Below, in pieces: positions 21,721 through 34,191 of a DNA stretch of 64,000 bases. Position 1 is the first letter of the stretch, and each line of letters starts with the position of its first letter. The DNA comes from Cladorrhinum sp. PSN259 (lineage: Eukaryota > Ascomycota > Sordariomycetes > Sordariales > Podosporaceae): positions 62,001-126,000 of the forward strand of contig MU867086.1 in assembly GCA_033725935.1 (NCBI GenBank). Reading direction: 5' to 3'. The position numbers and the translations under genes are program-made. The notes below the pieces were generated by a model. The model saw only the letters and a program-made list of their open reading frames with translations, was not told where the DNA came from and did no database searches.

Positions 21721-23699
21721 ATGGATGAAAAGGACGGCCAAGACGTCGTCGATACCAAGAGTCAGCACACCTCACTCGCAGAAAGCTCTGCTTCAACTGC
21801 CGCGCAGAAGCAGGAAAGGCAGTCGTCTTCGGATGAAGAAATAGTGGAATCGCTCGACCGCGGTAAAGAGGAACTCCAGAGCCATCCAGATATCGATCAT
21901 GAAGAGGCCGAAGGCGCTTGCCCGGGACACACCCTCGACGTTGAGCTTGGGCAACACGTAAGTGCTTTCTCCATCTCTGCAGAGATGTCTGCCGATTACT
22001 GATATCCCTCTTATTAGCCACATGACATCCAAGCCATCTCCCGCATTCAATCACGTTCCGGCAACAGCGTCAAATCCAAGGTCTCACGCGTCCTCTCAGT
22101 CGTGAGCCGTAGGAAAAGCAATGTCAAACCGCCAAAGGACCGTATCCCCTTTGAGCCCATCCCCACCACAGATCTCTCCGAGGGGATTGTAGGATGGGAA
22201 GACCAAGATGATCCCGCCATGCCGCTCAACTGGCCGACCAGGAAGAAGTGGATAATCGTGGGCCTTCTCTCAGTCATCACATTCTTGACACCGTTCGCTT
22301 CGTCCATTGTTGCTCCGGGAGTTTCGTCAATCATGAAGGAATTCGACAACCACAGCGAGATTGTCGGCACCTTCATTGTTAGTATTTACCTGATGGGCTA
22401 TGTCGTCGGGCCGCTGTTTCTCGCACCTTTGAGTGAGATTTACGGACGGAAGCAAGTGTTGACAGCCGCGAATGTGATCTTTTGTTCGATGCATATTGGA
22501 TGTGCCCTGGCTCCGAATATGGCTGCACTGATTGTCTTTCGGTTTTTGACTGGGATTGGAGGTGCGGGTTGTTTGGTAGGTTCACCTAATTGCAAGAAAG
22601 ATGGGAAAGGAGGGTTTCGACTGACAACTTGGGTTCCAGACTCTAGGCGCCGGTATTATTGCAGATGTCTTTAGGACTGATGAGAGAGGGTTTGCCATTG
22701 GCATTTACACGTTGGGGCCGTTGATTGGTCAGACTCATTAACTCGTCTCCCGAGAGCTTTCCATCCCGCTAACATGGTATAGGTCCTACGATTGGTCCAA
22801 TTCTTGGTGGCTTTATTGCCGAGTCCATTGGCTGGCGATGGGACTTCTGGCTCGTCCTGATCATTGGCAGTACCGTGACGATCCTCACCGAGCTTGTCAA
22901 CAAGGAGACCAACCCTCGTGTTCTCATCGAGCGCAAACTGGAGGCCGTCAAAAAGGAAACAGGCCGAACTGACCTCAGAAGCTGCTACGAAAAGCCTGGA
23001 GCCGAGAAGTTCAGCCGACGGCAGGTCCTCATTAACGGTCTCGTCCGGCCTACCAAGATGCTGTTTCTTTCTCCGCTTGTATTCCTCATCTCACTTTACC
23101 TCGCCTTCACATACGGGACGCTTTACCTCCTCTTTACGACGATCCCGACAGTATTCATGGAGACTTATGGATGGGACATCGGCGTCACCGGCCTCGTCTA
23201 TCTCTCCTTGGGCGTCGGGAATATCGGTGGTTGGGCCTTTGTCACGGCTAGATCTGACAAGGATGTTGTGCGCCGGACAAAAGCCAACGATGGTGTGTTC
23301 ATACCCGAATTTCGATTGCCGATTACCATCTGGTTCAGCCTTTTCGTTCCCATGACGTTCTTCTGGTACGGATGGTCGACACACTTCCATACCCACTGGA
23401 TAATTCCAACCATTGGGTTGTTCCCCTTTACGTTTGGAATCGTTGGCATTTTTTTGCCACTCACTACGTACCTGGTCGACTGCTATCCGATGTACGCGGC
23501 TTCAGCGATTGCGGCAAACACAGTGTTTCGCAGCTTGGCCGGCGTGTTGCTGCCCTTGGCTGGACCTCCCATGTACGACACGCTTGGGCTGGGATGGGGG
23601 AACTCCCTGCTGGGATTCCTCTGTGTGTTGTTGATTCCGGTCCCTCTGTTGCTTTACAAGTTTGGAGCCAAGTTGAGGAAGATGGGACTTCAGCTATAA
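21721..23699 (+). CDS. MFS transporter, DHA1-type multidrug/polyamine-like
   Basis: Four exons (21721-21957, 22018-22575, 22640-22727, 22783-23699) encode 599 residues; all joins keep frame, and branch sites such as GCTAACAT are visible. A long charged cytosolic N-terminus (~150 residues, with WEDQDDPAMPLNWP just before helix 1) precedes what should be 12 membrane helices. Motif A is LAPLSEIYGRK (214-224), FRFLTGIGGAG lies in helix 4, and GPTIGPILGGFI in helix 5 is the antiporter-type motif C region. Family members are plasma-membrane proton antiporters exporting drugs, toxins or polyamines. The substrate is unknown. The third intron has an unusual GTCAGA donor, but the GPLIG-PTIGP junction is convincing. 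Confidence 0.92.
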
Positions 23700-25574
23700 T
23701 TGAGACTTTTTGGGGATAGTTTTTTGAGATTGATATGGAGGGAGGTTTATTTTTTTCAAGCGGACATTTCCTGGCTTTTGCGCACATACGGGGGTTTGGA
23801 GGATATAATCATAACAGGCGTATATAGGCGTGATCAGAGCATTGTTGTGATGTGCATCAAATCGAGTCAGCATTGTATTTATTTACGTATTCTCAATCTC
23901 AAAGTTGATTTAGTTCATAGAGACAAACTCCCTGGCTTCCTGGTTGGTGGATTCAACTCGGCAATGCGCATGGGGCAATTCCCATTTTCAGTAGGTACTG
24001 TAGTTATAATTGAATATAATCCAATTCTTGTACTAGTTGTTTATTTTTAATTTTTTTAATTTACGCGTCAAGCAGTTCACGCAACAACAGTGGATTGATA
24101 TGTTAGATTAAAGCATTTTTCAACACTAGATGATTATAAACATCGAATTTAGTAGCGTAAAAAGCTTCGATACGACACTATTCAGAAGCTATAGCATACA
24201 GCTGGGTATCTGGTACAAGTACATGTAGGAGCTTTCCCCCCCCCCTCCTCCCCCGGCCCTTGAGCGGCGATGATCTTTTCCAAGAAAAATCGGCTACGGG
24301 TGCAGTGGAGGTTGAATACTAGAACTTTTAGATAAAAATCATTCAGATGAAGCATGTCCCGGGGGGAGGATAATTGGTGAGGATGAAGTTTGGTGTTGTG
24401 GGCTAACGTAGGGGATAAGGTTGAAGTTTTTCATCGACTCAAAAACCGCAATGAAGACTCGGATGATATTGAGATTCGGTTAAGTGGGCTGCCTCAATAG
24501 CGGACGGGGGGGGGGGGGGGGCGTGTGGGTTTCGTGTGTAAGGATATGTCGAGTTTTGACTTGTTTGAAGTGCACGGGCACGATGGATGTGATTTGTATG
24601 CTGGAAATTTCGCCTGGTTCAGTGAGCCGTGCGAGATGATGGGACTAAGGCAGAGAGGGGAGAGGGTTTAGTTAGGTAAGTCTGCCATGATTGAGTTCGT
24701 TAGGTTTAATTGGGCAGAGGCGCTGGGGAGGCTGATGAGGGAGGAGTGGTGGATGAGAAGGGTCCATGAATTAGAAGTGTGGAGGATAGGATGGCATGTT
24801 GCACTCCTTGGATTGAATTTGTTTTCACGCACCGGGCAAGCAAGTCTGGAAAGGAAGCACTGTTCTCACGGTGGAATTGGGTATTCTACAAACAGCCTCT
24901 GGACTCGGAGGACCAGGCTCGGTAACGACAACTGGCTGCTAGAGCTTTTCGTATGGAGGCCTGGCCACCTAATCATACATGGTAACCGGACCTTTCTGAT
25001 GTTATCCACTCAGCGCCAGTGCGTCATAGACCGGTTATGTTCGCTCGAGCATGAGTTGACCGAGTGTCTTTTCAATCTGTGGCGACCTCCCCCGGAATGG
25101 AGCGGCCACTGGCAGAGCTTGAAAGCGTTGGGGACCCCTCGATATTGCTAAAATATCAAACGCAGGTGTGGCGGATGGCGGCCTGGTGGCATCTGGCAGA
25201 GCTTGTTTAACCAATTCAAGAGGTCCAAATCAGCAATTCGTCCCACAGAATTCTGCGCCTTTTCTGATCTTTCAAGTTGAGGAGTCTGTAATTCCAAGCC
25301 TGCATAGTTACGCAAGTGGCTGTTTGGTGAGATAGCCAAGGCAAGATCGCCATACAAGAGCGGTTCATTATCAAGCCGAGCTGAATGACTGCCAGCCTGT
25401 GGCGCAAATATTGAACCACTTTGGGTTACCTACATACCTAACATCCGAGTCCCATTACCGGCCGGACCAATTTGAGTGATCAGTTATCAAATTCGGCCAC
25501 CATAAAAGCCAAGACATCCCGCAGGTCACCTTCAAGGAAACTCGAGTTCTCCGATAAGAAAAAACACCATCAAA
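23700..25574. other. Intergenic, 1.9 kb
   Basis: No gene is recognised. The longest open frame (24687-25151) has no family motif. A run of about 17 G lies near 24507-24523, and an AT-rich patch follows the MFS gene (23980-24130). Confidence 0.5.
24507..24524. repeat. Poly-G run
   Basis: About 17 consecutive G residues; prone to length error in sequencing and a possible G-quadruplex former. Confidence 0.8.
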
Positions 25575-26922
25575 ATGGCGGACTCATGTGCCATCCCCGG
25601 AAATTCGGACATGTACGGCATCGGCATCCGCCTCGGTTTCTATCTTCAATGGCTCGCCTCGGTTTTGGCAAACTTCCTGATGATCGAAGCAGAGATAAAA
25701 TCCTCCCAGTTTTCCCTGTTGAGCTATACAGGTGCCGTTATCATTGCTCTCGCCGTTCAGAGCGCGCAAAAGACCGCCACCGATCTAGATACCTACATCG
25801 TCTTGTTCCTCTGTTTTGGCGCCTCCTATGCCCAGGTCCCCATTTTTCTGTGGAGGATACTGACTTGCTTCGATGCGAACCTCGACCCAACACGCTGGAG
25901 AGCGGCATCGTCAAGCACCTTCTTGAATGTGTTCTCAACGTTGGTGCTGGTCGCTATCGCAGTTCTGCAATATGTGTTTTGGACAGGTCTGCCGGCTGAG
26001 TCCGCCAAGGACGCTGAAGAATGTCAGAGATATGGCTTTTTGTTTGTGCCGGTGTCTTTGTACGGCACTGCACTGAAGGCGGTAAACCTGACGCTCTTGA
26101 CCTTGCTTCTCCTGATTTCATCCCTCGGGTGGATTCAGTGGTGTTTATCTCCACATGGCCGTGGATTTTTGGAACAAAAGAAAGTCTAGTAAGTAATAGG
26201 CTACGAGCGGCCAGTACTTTGGGTTGACAGAATCTGCTGACTTTTTCATCAGTCCTACGTGAAGGACGGCAATCCTCATTTGTCTACGAAGCTTTGTCAA
26301 CCTCATTGTCGCTGTGACCGTGATAGTCGGCACGGAGCTCACTCTTTCCTGGAATAAGGTCCAGAATATCTCAGACCTTGACACTCCAGGTCAACTTATC
26401 TCTTTTGTTCTGGGAGTCGTCGTCTTTTCTCGCGTTATCTGGATCCGGGTAAACAATCGAACTATGGCTGTATCCAAGAAGAATCGACTTGCTGGCGCGT
26501 TCATGCCTGCTTCGAGCGCAGCGCCCCGTTGCGATCCCGTACCGCCAGCGCCTTTGACGGTGTGGAAAGACAATGGACTTACTGGTACCCGCAATGGGAT
26601 CAAATCAGCCCCTCCTCCCCCGCCTCCTTTTGTCAACATGGCAAACAATTTAGCCCCAGCCCCGGTACAAGCAGGTGGTCACATGCCGCCCCCGATAAGC
26701 ACACCTGGACCTAGCTACTCCAACACAATTCATCCACACACCGCTTTCTTTTCGACCGGGATACATTACCAAGGTAATCAGTTTGAAATGGCAATTTGTG
26801 CGGTGGGGGGGGAGTCACACACCCCGGGGAGTTCTTCCGAGCTCTCTGAGGCTTCAGGGGCTTATGAGCAAGCCCGGGCTTCGCCAGTTTCGAGCTCTGC
26901 ATCATCCAGGTCGACCTCCTGA
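25575..26922 (+). CDS. Multi-pass fungal membrane protein of unknown function
   Basis: Exons 25575-26188 and 26292-26922 give 414 residues. The N-terminal motif NSDMYGIGIRLGFYLQW starts a widespread but uncharacterised fungal membrane family. About six to seven hydrophobic segments are visible (~15-38, 50-65, 75-97, 112-137, 157-182, 205-220, 235-255). The last third is a soluble Pro-rich tail (APPPPPPFVN, GGHMPPPIS) ending in a Ser-rich stretch. The intron donor GTAAGT is clear, but the nearest good acceptor (TTTTCATCAG, ending 26252) leads to a stop after three codons. The acceptor at 26291 (ACGAAG) restores the frame and gives YFVNLIVAVTVIVG, consistent with another membrane helix. The 3' half is therefore less certain than the 5' half. 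Confidence 0.7.
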
Positions 26923-27583
26923 GGAGTGATAGAGGTTTAATTTTGCAGGGATCTAATTCATCTTTTCTTGTTTTTGTGATGATTGTTTGTATCTCTTTTC
27001 CTCTCGGTCAATGGCACATGTAATAAAAATGGACATGATGCAGATATACTATCTAGTAACTGAAGCTGTATAAGAAAATCGAAACTCTGGCCTTGCTGTA
27101 TGGCGACAAGAGGGTAAATAGCTATAATAAGCGAAGCAGTTGATGAATAAGGAATACATAACCTCGAAAAAGTGGTATTAACAATAGGTCCCACCTCCAC
27201 ACCGGTTTACACACCTTGGGCAGTCGTTCTATAGTTGAAGTGCTGAGGAGTGCAGATTATGGTTAATATGCCCAGGCCCGACCTTTCCAGCTTCGATTTG
27301 ATCCTGTCCGCAAGTTTCACACATTGATATGACGTTGATTTTGAAACTCAACATAATCAGTTTATATCAACGGTGATCATTTCTTTAAGAGTGTGGAAGA
27401 TATGTCATGTCCTGCATTGAGGATGGTAATCGTGATGTCAATGAAAAGGGGCCTTTCTTGGCGCTTGACATCATTGGTATATATAACCCACCACTTGAAT
27501 GATCCAGCAGATGTTTGATCTCAACATCCCAATCAAGAATATCAACAACTGAATAAAAGTTATACAAAACAAATAGCATCAAA
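26923..27583. other. Intergenic: promoter of the small gene at 27584
   Basis: No gene is recognised. A good TATA box (TATATATAA, 27478-27486) lies about 100 bases before the next start codon. Confidence 0.5.
27478..27486 (+). promoter_or_regulatory. TATA box of the small gene at 27584
   Basis: TATATATAA, 98 bases upstream of ATG 27584. A strong box such as this often goes with inducible fungal genes. Confidence 0.5.
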
Positions 27584-27963
27584 ATGTCCGACCATCATCC
27601 CCAAGGAGGCGACCTCTTCGACATGGCCAAGGATGGTACCAAGGGTGAGGACATCCACACTCGCCGACTCTTTTCGACAACCAAAGCTGACCATCATCGT
27701 ATCTAGTCCCTGAAGACGCTGCAAAGCCCAACGTCATTCCCTCCAGCGAAGGAGTCTCAACAAAGAAAGTCACAGGGGACAAACTTGGCAGCTCAATGAT
27801 GGATATGCCCCCCGCAGCAAGCACAGGAATTGGAGAGGTAGTCAGCGCCTCTGGAGGAGAGCTTCCAGAAGATGTTGGAAACAAGTACAGCAGACACGGC
27901 GGAAAGGAGAGAGACGAAAAGAAGAGCACGCCGCACGGTGGACGCAATCTGCCTTCCCATTAG
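27584..27963 (+). CDS. Small hydrophilic protein of unknown function (105 residues)
   Basis: Two exons, 27584-27644 and 27707-27963, joined in phase across a 62-base intron with donor GTGAGG and acceptor ATCTAG (codon G|TC, Val). The product starts MSDHHPQGGDLFDMAKDG and ends GGRNLPSH. It is rich in Gly, Ser, Lys, Asp and Glu, with no signal peptide, membrane segment or Cys. Exon 1 is only 20 codons, so the gene is easily missed by open-frame search. Composition resembles small disordered stress-type proteins, but I do not recognise the family. The in-phase intron, the AAAATG start context and the upstream TATA box support it as a real gene. Confidence 0.65.
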
Positions 27964-28839
27964 AGGTAGTTGGTTGATGTAATCATACCTTGTTACACCA
28001 TCAATATCATTTACGTACCTGATGATTATCCCACAAATCCAGGAACTACTGACGCCACAATCGATCAAGGAGCGCGGGATGTCACACGGCCGACCGAATT
28101 GTAGATGCTTATCTGCTCTTAGCGTGCAATCACGTCTTCAATCGACTTGCCATATCGAGCCGTGTCCCCTTGGGCGCACATTAAAATGTCTCACTGCATG
28201 GTGACACAAAAACCCGTTGGGGGGGCACAGATGCTATACGCCCCCGCGCGACCTGGAAAAGAAAGCTTGTCCAAGGTTGGTTGATGCGATTCTAGAACAG
28301 CTGGATGGAAAACTTATTGTGGAAGGTGTGCTCTTGGCCATCGGGACTCGATCCTGGTTGCGGCATCTGAAATGCAAGCGCCCGCATTGAAAAGCTTATA
28401 GTGTTGTGACTCCAGGAACCAATGCCGGGAAGGTCCAAAAGGGGTCCCACACGGCCATCTTATCACAGGATTCAATTGGCTTGGTACCCCGGGTTTAATG
28501 CAAGAACGGCTTTTGCGCCCCCGTACGGTTGCATTAAATCGTCATCCCGGGAAGGTGCCAGCTTGGCCACCTCTCCGACCACCCTCCGCTTACCCCAAAC
28601 TGCGTCCCGAAATGGAAGGTTCCTTTATTTTGCCGCACCAAACAATGCCTGCCTGGAGATCCGAGGCGATGCAGTGGCTGGCCACCCGACCTCACTCACT
28701 CCTTCCACTCCTTCCATAAACACTACCTACACCTTTTGTGTGAAATCAGGTATAAGAAGGATGAGGCGAGTCTGAATCTCTCAGGAATCCCCTTTCTCGG
28801 TCCATCGCGGCTTCTGGGTTTTCTCGACAAGTTTCCAAG
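27964..28839. other. Intergenic: promoter region of the carboxypeptidase
   Basis: No gene is recognised. A TATAAGA-like element lies near 28751, about 90 bases before the carboxypeptidase ATG. Confidence 0.5.
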
Positions 28840-30170
28840 ATGAAGTACCTCAGCGCCCTCTCGGCCCTCCTCGCCGTCTCGTCCGCCGCCCCGTCCCCAG
28901 AGGTCCGTCCACTGGTCAAGGGCTACGATGGCGTCAAGGTTTTCCGTGTCGCCGTCAAGAACCAGGTCGCCAAGGTCACCGACGTGATCGAGAAGCTCGG
29001 CCTCGAGACATGGAAGGCTCCCAAGGCCCCCGGTGCTCTTGCCGACATCGTCGTCCCTCCCAACAAGGTCGCCGAGTTCACTGAGGCCCTCTCTGGCATG
29101 GACATCACCACCATCCACGAGGACTTGGCCGTCTCGATGCAGAAGGAGACCTTTTCCACCTACGCCGCCGGCTCTGCCAACGCCACGTGGTTCAACTCCT
29201 ACCACGCATATGCCGACCACCTGCAGTTCCTCAGGGACATCCAGGCCACCTACCCCACCCGCTCGGCCATCGTCACCTCCGGCAGTTCCTCCCAGGGCCG
29301 TCCCATCACCGGTCTGCACTTCTGGGGCAGCTCCGGCAAGGGCGTCAAGCCCGCCATTGTCTTCCACTCCAACGTGCACGCCCGGGAGTGGATCACCAGC
29401 ATGACCAACGAGTACATTGCCTACAACCTCATCACCCAGTACGACACCAACACCGAGATCAAGAGCTTCATCGACAAGTACGACTTCTACATCTTCCCCG
29501 TCGTCAACCCCGACGGCTTCGTTTACACCCAGACAAACGAGCGTCTCTGGCGCAAGAACCGTCAGACCAACAGCGGAAGCAGCTGCGTCGGTCGCGATAT
29601 CAACCGCAACTGGAACTTCCAGTGGTCCGTCACCGGTGGTGCTAGCACCAGCCCCTGCGCTGAGGACTACAAGGGTGCTTCCGCTTCTGATGCGCCCGAG
29701 ACCACCGCTCTCGCCACCTTCTTGAGGAACATCAAGTCTTCTCAGGGCTTGAAGCTCTTCATTGACTGGCACTCGTACTCTCAGCTCTTCATGACCCGTA
29801 AGTTTACTCGTATTCGCCGTCTCTAGTCAGCATTGATACTAACAGCACACCTTGAACAGCCTACGGATACTCGTGCACTGCTAGAGCCCCCAAGCACACT
29901 GAGCTCCAGACGCTTGCCGCTGGCGCCGCCGCCGCCATCAAGGCCGTCTATGGCACCACCTTCCAGTACGGCCCCATCTGCTCCACCATCTACAAGGCCA
30001 CCGGCAGCAGTGTCGACTATGCCAATGATGTTGCTGGATCCGACTACACCTTCACCGCCGAGCTCCGTGATACTGGCTCCAGCGGATTCGTCCTTCCCGC
30101 TTCCCAGATCGTCCCCAGCGGTATCGAGACCTATGCTGGTGTTCGCTACCTCCTTCTCAACATGAAGTAA
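28840..30170 (+). CDS. Secreted zinc carboxypeptidase, peptidase family M14A
   Basis: Exons 28840-29797 and 29860-30170 encode 422 residues; the 62-base intron has branch ACTAACAG and acceptor AACAG. A signal peptide (MKYLSALSALLAVSSAA) is followed by an M14 activation propeptide (~20-110) and the catalytic domain. Zinc ligands are H180 and E183 in HAREW and H311 in DWHSYSQ, and the catalytic Glu is E387 in ELRDTG. The substrate-binding GRDINRNW (251-258) is typical of pancreatic-type carboxypeptidases. It removes C-terminal residues from peptides outside the cell after propeptide cleavage, and is likely induced for protein feeding. The CDS is GC-rich with strong codon bias (C-ending codons), suggesting high expression. 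Length and motifs are complete. Confidence 0.96.
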
Positions 30171-31348
30171 ATTTCCCGATAACATTGGTGGATGGATGTA
30201 ACAAATGGGTGTATATATTCGATAGCACGTTGTATATAAGTCAAATGTGCAAATATTGTGCAGCTCGTCAGCTGCTTCCTGCTGAGTATTTTATCGGATC
30301 TTTTCTGCCGAAATGCTTCCCTATGACGAACTGGTATTTTTCTATTGGCCCTTGGCCCATCTGCGGTGTGTGTGACGATCCGATGCCGTTTTTTTTTGTT
30401 CCTTCCCGTCTGTGCATATTGGTTCTGGTGGTGGAAGCGGGGAAGCTGACAAGAAGACAGCAGTAACAGCCAGTTTTTAGCCACAGAAGTAGTCTACACT
30501 ACTGCGCCGCCAAGCACATGTCGTCTTGTCAGCCACTTGTTTCGTGCCCTTATAACCTGGGGAATCACGACAGCTGTCAAAGAGAGAGTTGGTGGGGTGG
30601 GACAAAAAGGGGTATGTATGTATGCATTGTGCACGTAGAGCCAAGTAATAGAAGTGGGGGTTCTCGAACTACACTATGAGATGTGGGCAAAAGATAGATC
30701 TACATGCACAAGAAAACCCCCCCCCTCTCTCTCTTTCTATCACGTCAGCGAATACGACCCTTGACTGTCACTCTGTTTTGTGTGTGTGTGTGCGTGTGTG
30801 TGTAACCCCGCTCGGCACTTAATGCACGCATATTCAATAGTGTACTCAAAACTTTCGGAATGTGGCGTTCTTCATTGGGATTCGGATAGATTCTTGCATT
30901 GGTCTGAACCAACAACGCATTCAACCACGCAAGGTCCCCCCTGGGTTCCGATTTGACCGTGACGTCCAATCATACGAGCGATACTACGATGTTTTCGCCC
31001 TTGATCTGCGTCGGATTGATGCAGTGAGTCCACTTTACTATGAATAGTGATGGGCTCCGAATTGTGCTAACGCGCAAATCATGCGAGTTGTATTTCCCTT
31101 GGCATTGCCAGGGGATTATTGAATTGCAGCAGAGAGAGAGTGTGTGTGTGTGCTACGGTGGGGGGGCAGGGGGGAGGGGGAAGGGGGGGTAAACAGGGAT
31201 GAAAGAAGATAAAAGGGTGGTGGGGGGGAAAGGGTGAATAAAAGAGAGGTGGGAGAAAGGTTCCCGTCTGGAGAAATGTAATTTATTTTCTGTTTTCTTC
31301 TTCTTCTTCCCGCTTTTGTTTTGGGCACTGGCGCAACACATCTCCAAG
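30171..31348. other. Intergenic with simple repeats
   Basis: No gene is recognised. It includes a CT run near 30727, a TG run near 30780-30802, another TG run near 31137-31150 and purine-rich G/A tracts 31155-31260, then a TTC-rich leader just before the P450 start. Confidence 0.5.
30780..30802. repeat. (TG)n microsatellite
   Basis: About eleven TG units with one CG interruption. Confidence 0.85.
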
Positions 31349-33172
31349 ATGTCTTCTTCCCTCAACCAGTTCACCTGGTGGTCCTCTCCAGGTCTAACAA
31401 TAACAACAGCCTACGACTGCCTCCTCTTTTGTGCGCTCTTTACCTTCTTCACCACCCTTTCATTTTTATCCTGGAGTGTCATCTCGTACCTCCGTTCGCC
31501 GCTGCGCAGGTACCCCGGTCCTCCCCTCGCGGGATTCACGAACCTGTGGAGGCTTTATCACATTCGTCAGGGGAGCTTCCACTTGCTGACGGAGGCGCTG
31601 CACAAAAAGTATGGACCGGTGGTCAGGATCGCGCCCAATGTTTTGGACGTTGATTACCCGGAGCTGTTGAAGCTTACTTTTGGGACCAAGGGGGAGTGGA
31701 GGAAGGTATGTACATCACACATACACATATGTAACACTGGTCATTGGGATGAAGTGGAATTACTTTGATTCTTGGGCATTAAACGGATGGGTTGAAGCTG
31801 AGGTGCTGACTGTGGATACGTAAACAGACGGGATCGGTCCTGGCCAGCAGTTCCCTGGTGAACGGACAAATCGTGTACAACCTCTTCAGCCACATCGATC
31901 CGGACATCCACGCGAGAGAGAAACGGCCGATAGCCAAGTACTACTCCGCCACGGGAGTTGCTCTTCTCGAGGCTCACATCGACAAGACCATTGCCCTCCT
32001 CTGCGACCAACTTGACAAACGGTTCATATCCAAGACTGAATCCGATGAATGGTCGAAAGAGATTGATCTAGGGGAGTGGATCACTTTTTGTAGGTTTCCT
32101 TCCCTCTCACACTGTTGTGTATATATATATATGCTGACAATAATGACAAAAAAAAGACACCTGGGACTCGGTAGGAACCGTCACCTTCTCCCAACCTCTC
32201 GGCTACCTCTCCTCGGCAACCGACCATGATGGCACATTATCCACCGCCGAGAAATCAATCGACTACTTTGCGACGTGCTACAGCCTACCATTTCTGGACA
32301 GACTCATGGATAAGAACCCTATTGCCATCTTTCGAAAATTGGGACCTCCCGGGTTTGGACCTGTCACCGGCTTAGCCGTGCAGAGAATGATTGCCCGCGT
32401 TAAAGGAGAGGACAAAGAAGTTCACGACTCGTCTGTGCCAGATTTCTTGGACAAGTTTCTGGAGGCGAGGGCATCACATCCCGAGGTTGTGGACGATAAC
32501 GTGCTCGTGGGCTACATGATGAACAACATGATTGCGGGGGCGGATACGACTGCCATCGTCCTGAGGAGCGTGTTTTATTTCCCCCTGAAGCAGAACAGAA
32601 GGGTTTGGGACAAGCTGAGTGCGGAGGTTTTGGCGAACGTGAAGAGTGAGGATCTAGCTGGGCAAGGGACGGTGAGCTATAAAGCTGCTAGGACTTTGCC
32701 GTATTTAGAAGCTGTGGTCAAAGAGTCGCTGAGGTTTCAGGCGCCCATTGCGCTGGGGTTGGAGAGGGTCGTACCCAAGGGGGGATTTACACTGGCGGGT
32801 GATGAGGGCGGGTACGTGCCTGAGGGGGCGGTTTTGGCGTTTAATCCTTGGATTATTGGTCGAAATAAGGGCGTGTACGGGGAGGACGCGGATGTGTTTA
32901 GGCCCGAGAGGTGGCTGAAGGGGGATGGGGAGAGTCAGGAGAAGTACGAGGAGAGGCTGCAGGCTATGAATAATGCAGAGCTTTCTTTTGGTGGTGGGAG
33001 TAGGTCTTGCCTCGGCAAGCATATGGCGCTGATGCAGATCTACAAGGTTTTGGCTACTATGGTGTTGTATTATGACGTTGATTTGGTAAAACCCGAGAGG
33101 GAGTGGAAGGTGATCAATAGTTTGTTTGCGAGGCAGGAAGGGTTGAAGGTCTGTATGAAGAGGAGGGTTTGA
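31349..33172 (+). CDS. Cytochrome P450 monooxygenase (pisatin demethylase-like group)
   Basis: Three exons (31349-31705, 31828-32089, 32157-33172) encode 544 residues. Intron joins restore EWRK-TGSVLASS and WITFYTWDSVGTVTFS, both normal P450 segments. An N-terminal membrane anchor (~20-50) is followed by a Pro-rich hinge (RYPGPPLAGF). The I-helix oxygen-binding motif is AGADTT (333-338), the K-helix ExxR is E396-R399, FRPERW (~454-459) is the PERF-like motif, and the heme loop FGGGSRSCLG has its Cys at 491. It is an endoplasmic-reticulum-bound monooxygenase needing a P450 reductase. The sequence style resembles the fungal pisatin demethylase/benzoate hydroxylase-like families, but exact CYP assignment and substrate need a search. 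No natural-product core enzyme lies next to it. Confidence 0.93.
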
Positions 33173-34191
33173 AGGGGGAATATGACTCGTTGTGGCATCG
33201 GTAGATATGTATGGTGCTTATCATGGATATGACACAGAGATGTGCTATTGGTTGCACGAGGACGTTTCAGTGCGTCAACCTGACGAGTTTGTTTTCCAGG
33301 AGCTTCATTTTTGTTATTAGTTACCTACCAAGGTCGTGTATATATATAAACTATTCCAATATCTGCGGATAAACTCAGATCTTGACAGAAAGTTCTTGCA
33401 AACACTACCTGTTGTATAAAACGAATCTAGGCACACGAAATTTCCTTTTTGTGCCTAGCCTACGTGACACTGCTCACCCCGGCTCAGGATTTACTCAGGC
33501 TTATACTCACCTTTGCTCAGGCTAAGTACCATTTTCGGCACGCTACCCGAATAGGCCTAGAATTAGTCTCATATATAAAGATGGCCAAAATTGGTCCCCA
33601 TTTTGAAAATGAACAGCTTCACCTTTACCTCTTTTATTTTTTGTATTGCGTATGTAACGCGGAGGCGTTGTGAAGAAGGGAAGGGGGCAATCGAAGATGG
33701 ATCACAAGGACAAGAGGTCTAATGCAGGGCTGAGATTTAAGACGACTGTCTAATGTAACAGAATGTTACTTATCGTGGTGTTTTGGTGGATCCGGGCTAC
33801 GGCTTCAACCAAGCCCCTCAAGTGGAGGCTCGCGGTAAGAAAGCCTAATAAAGCATGGCAATTCAGGGATTGATAGCCAATTTGTACTTGCTCCGCCTCG
33901 TCAAGGCAAGATCCATCGCTTTCTCATAAAGCGCCGCTCTTCTCCCAATCTAAGACCTCTTACAGTATTTGCTTCCAGACTTCCAAAGCAACGTGCTGCA
34001 CTGTATTTCATGCAGATACTAGAATTTCGGTTTCGGGTATTAACGACCTAGCTTCTTGTCCATTGCTAAGCATAGAACTAGCTGCATTTGTGTAAACACA
34101 GTTAACCTTCCGGATGAAGGATATTTGTACAACAAGTAGTGATTCAAGCTTGTCACGATATCTATATTGACAACTGGACTCAATCACTACT
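33173..34191. other. Intergenic with repeat module A
   Basis: No gene. It holds a dispersed repeat module (33421-33540) that recurs around 38230-38345 on the other side of the HeLo-pseudokinase gene. Confidence 0.5.
33421..33540. repeat. Dispersed repeat module A (hairpin plus CTCAGG repeats)
   Basis: 33421-33450 matches the reverse complement of 38316-38345 at 29 of 30 bases. 33472-33489 matches 38289-38306 directly at 17 of 18. A perfect hairpin (arms CTAGGCACA 33427-33435 and TGTGCCTAG 33450-33458) and several CTCAGG words follow. Confidence 0.7.

Noticed and set aside
24687..25151. 154-residue open frame between the MFS gene and the membrane-protein gene
   Set aside because: Odd Trp/Arg/Leu composition, no motif, no supporting introns or promoter.
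28723..29772. 349-residue open frame on the minus strand
   Set aside because: Antisense of the strongly codon-biased carboxypeptidase gene; C-ending codons suppress stops on the opposite strand.
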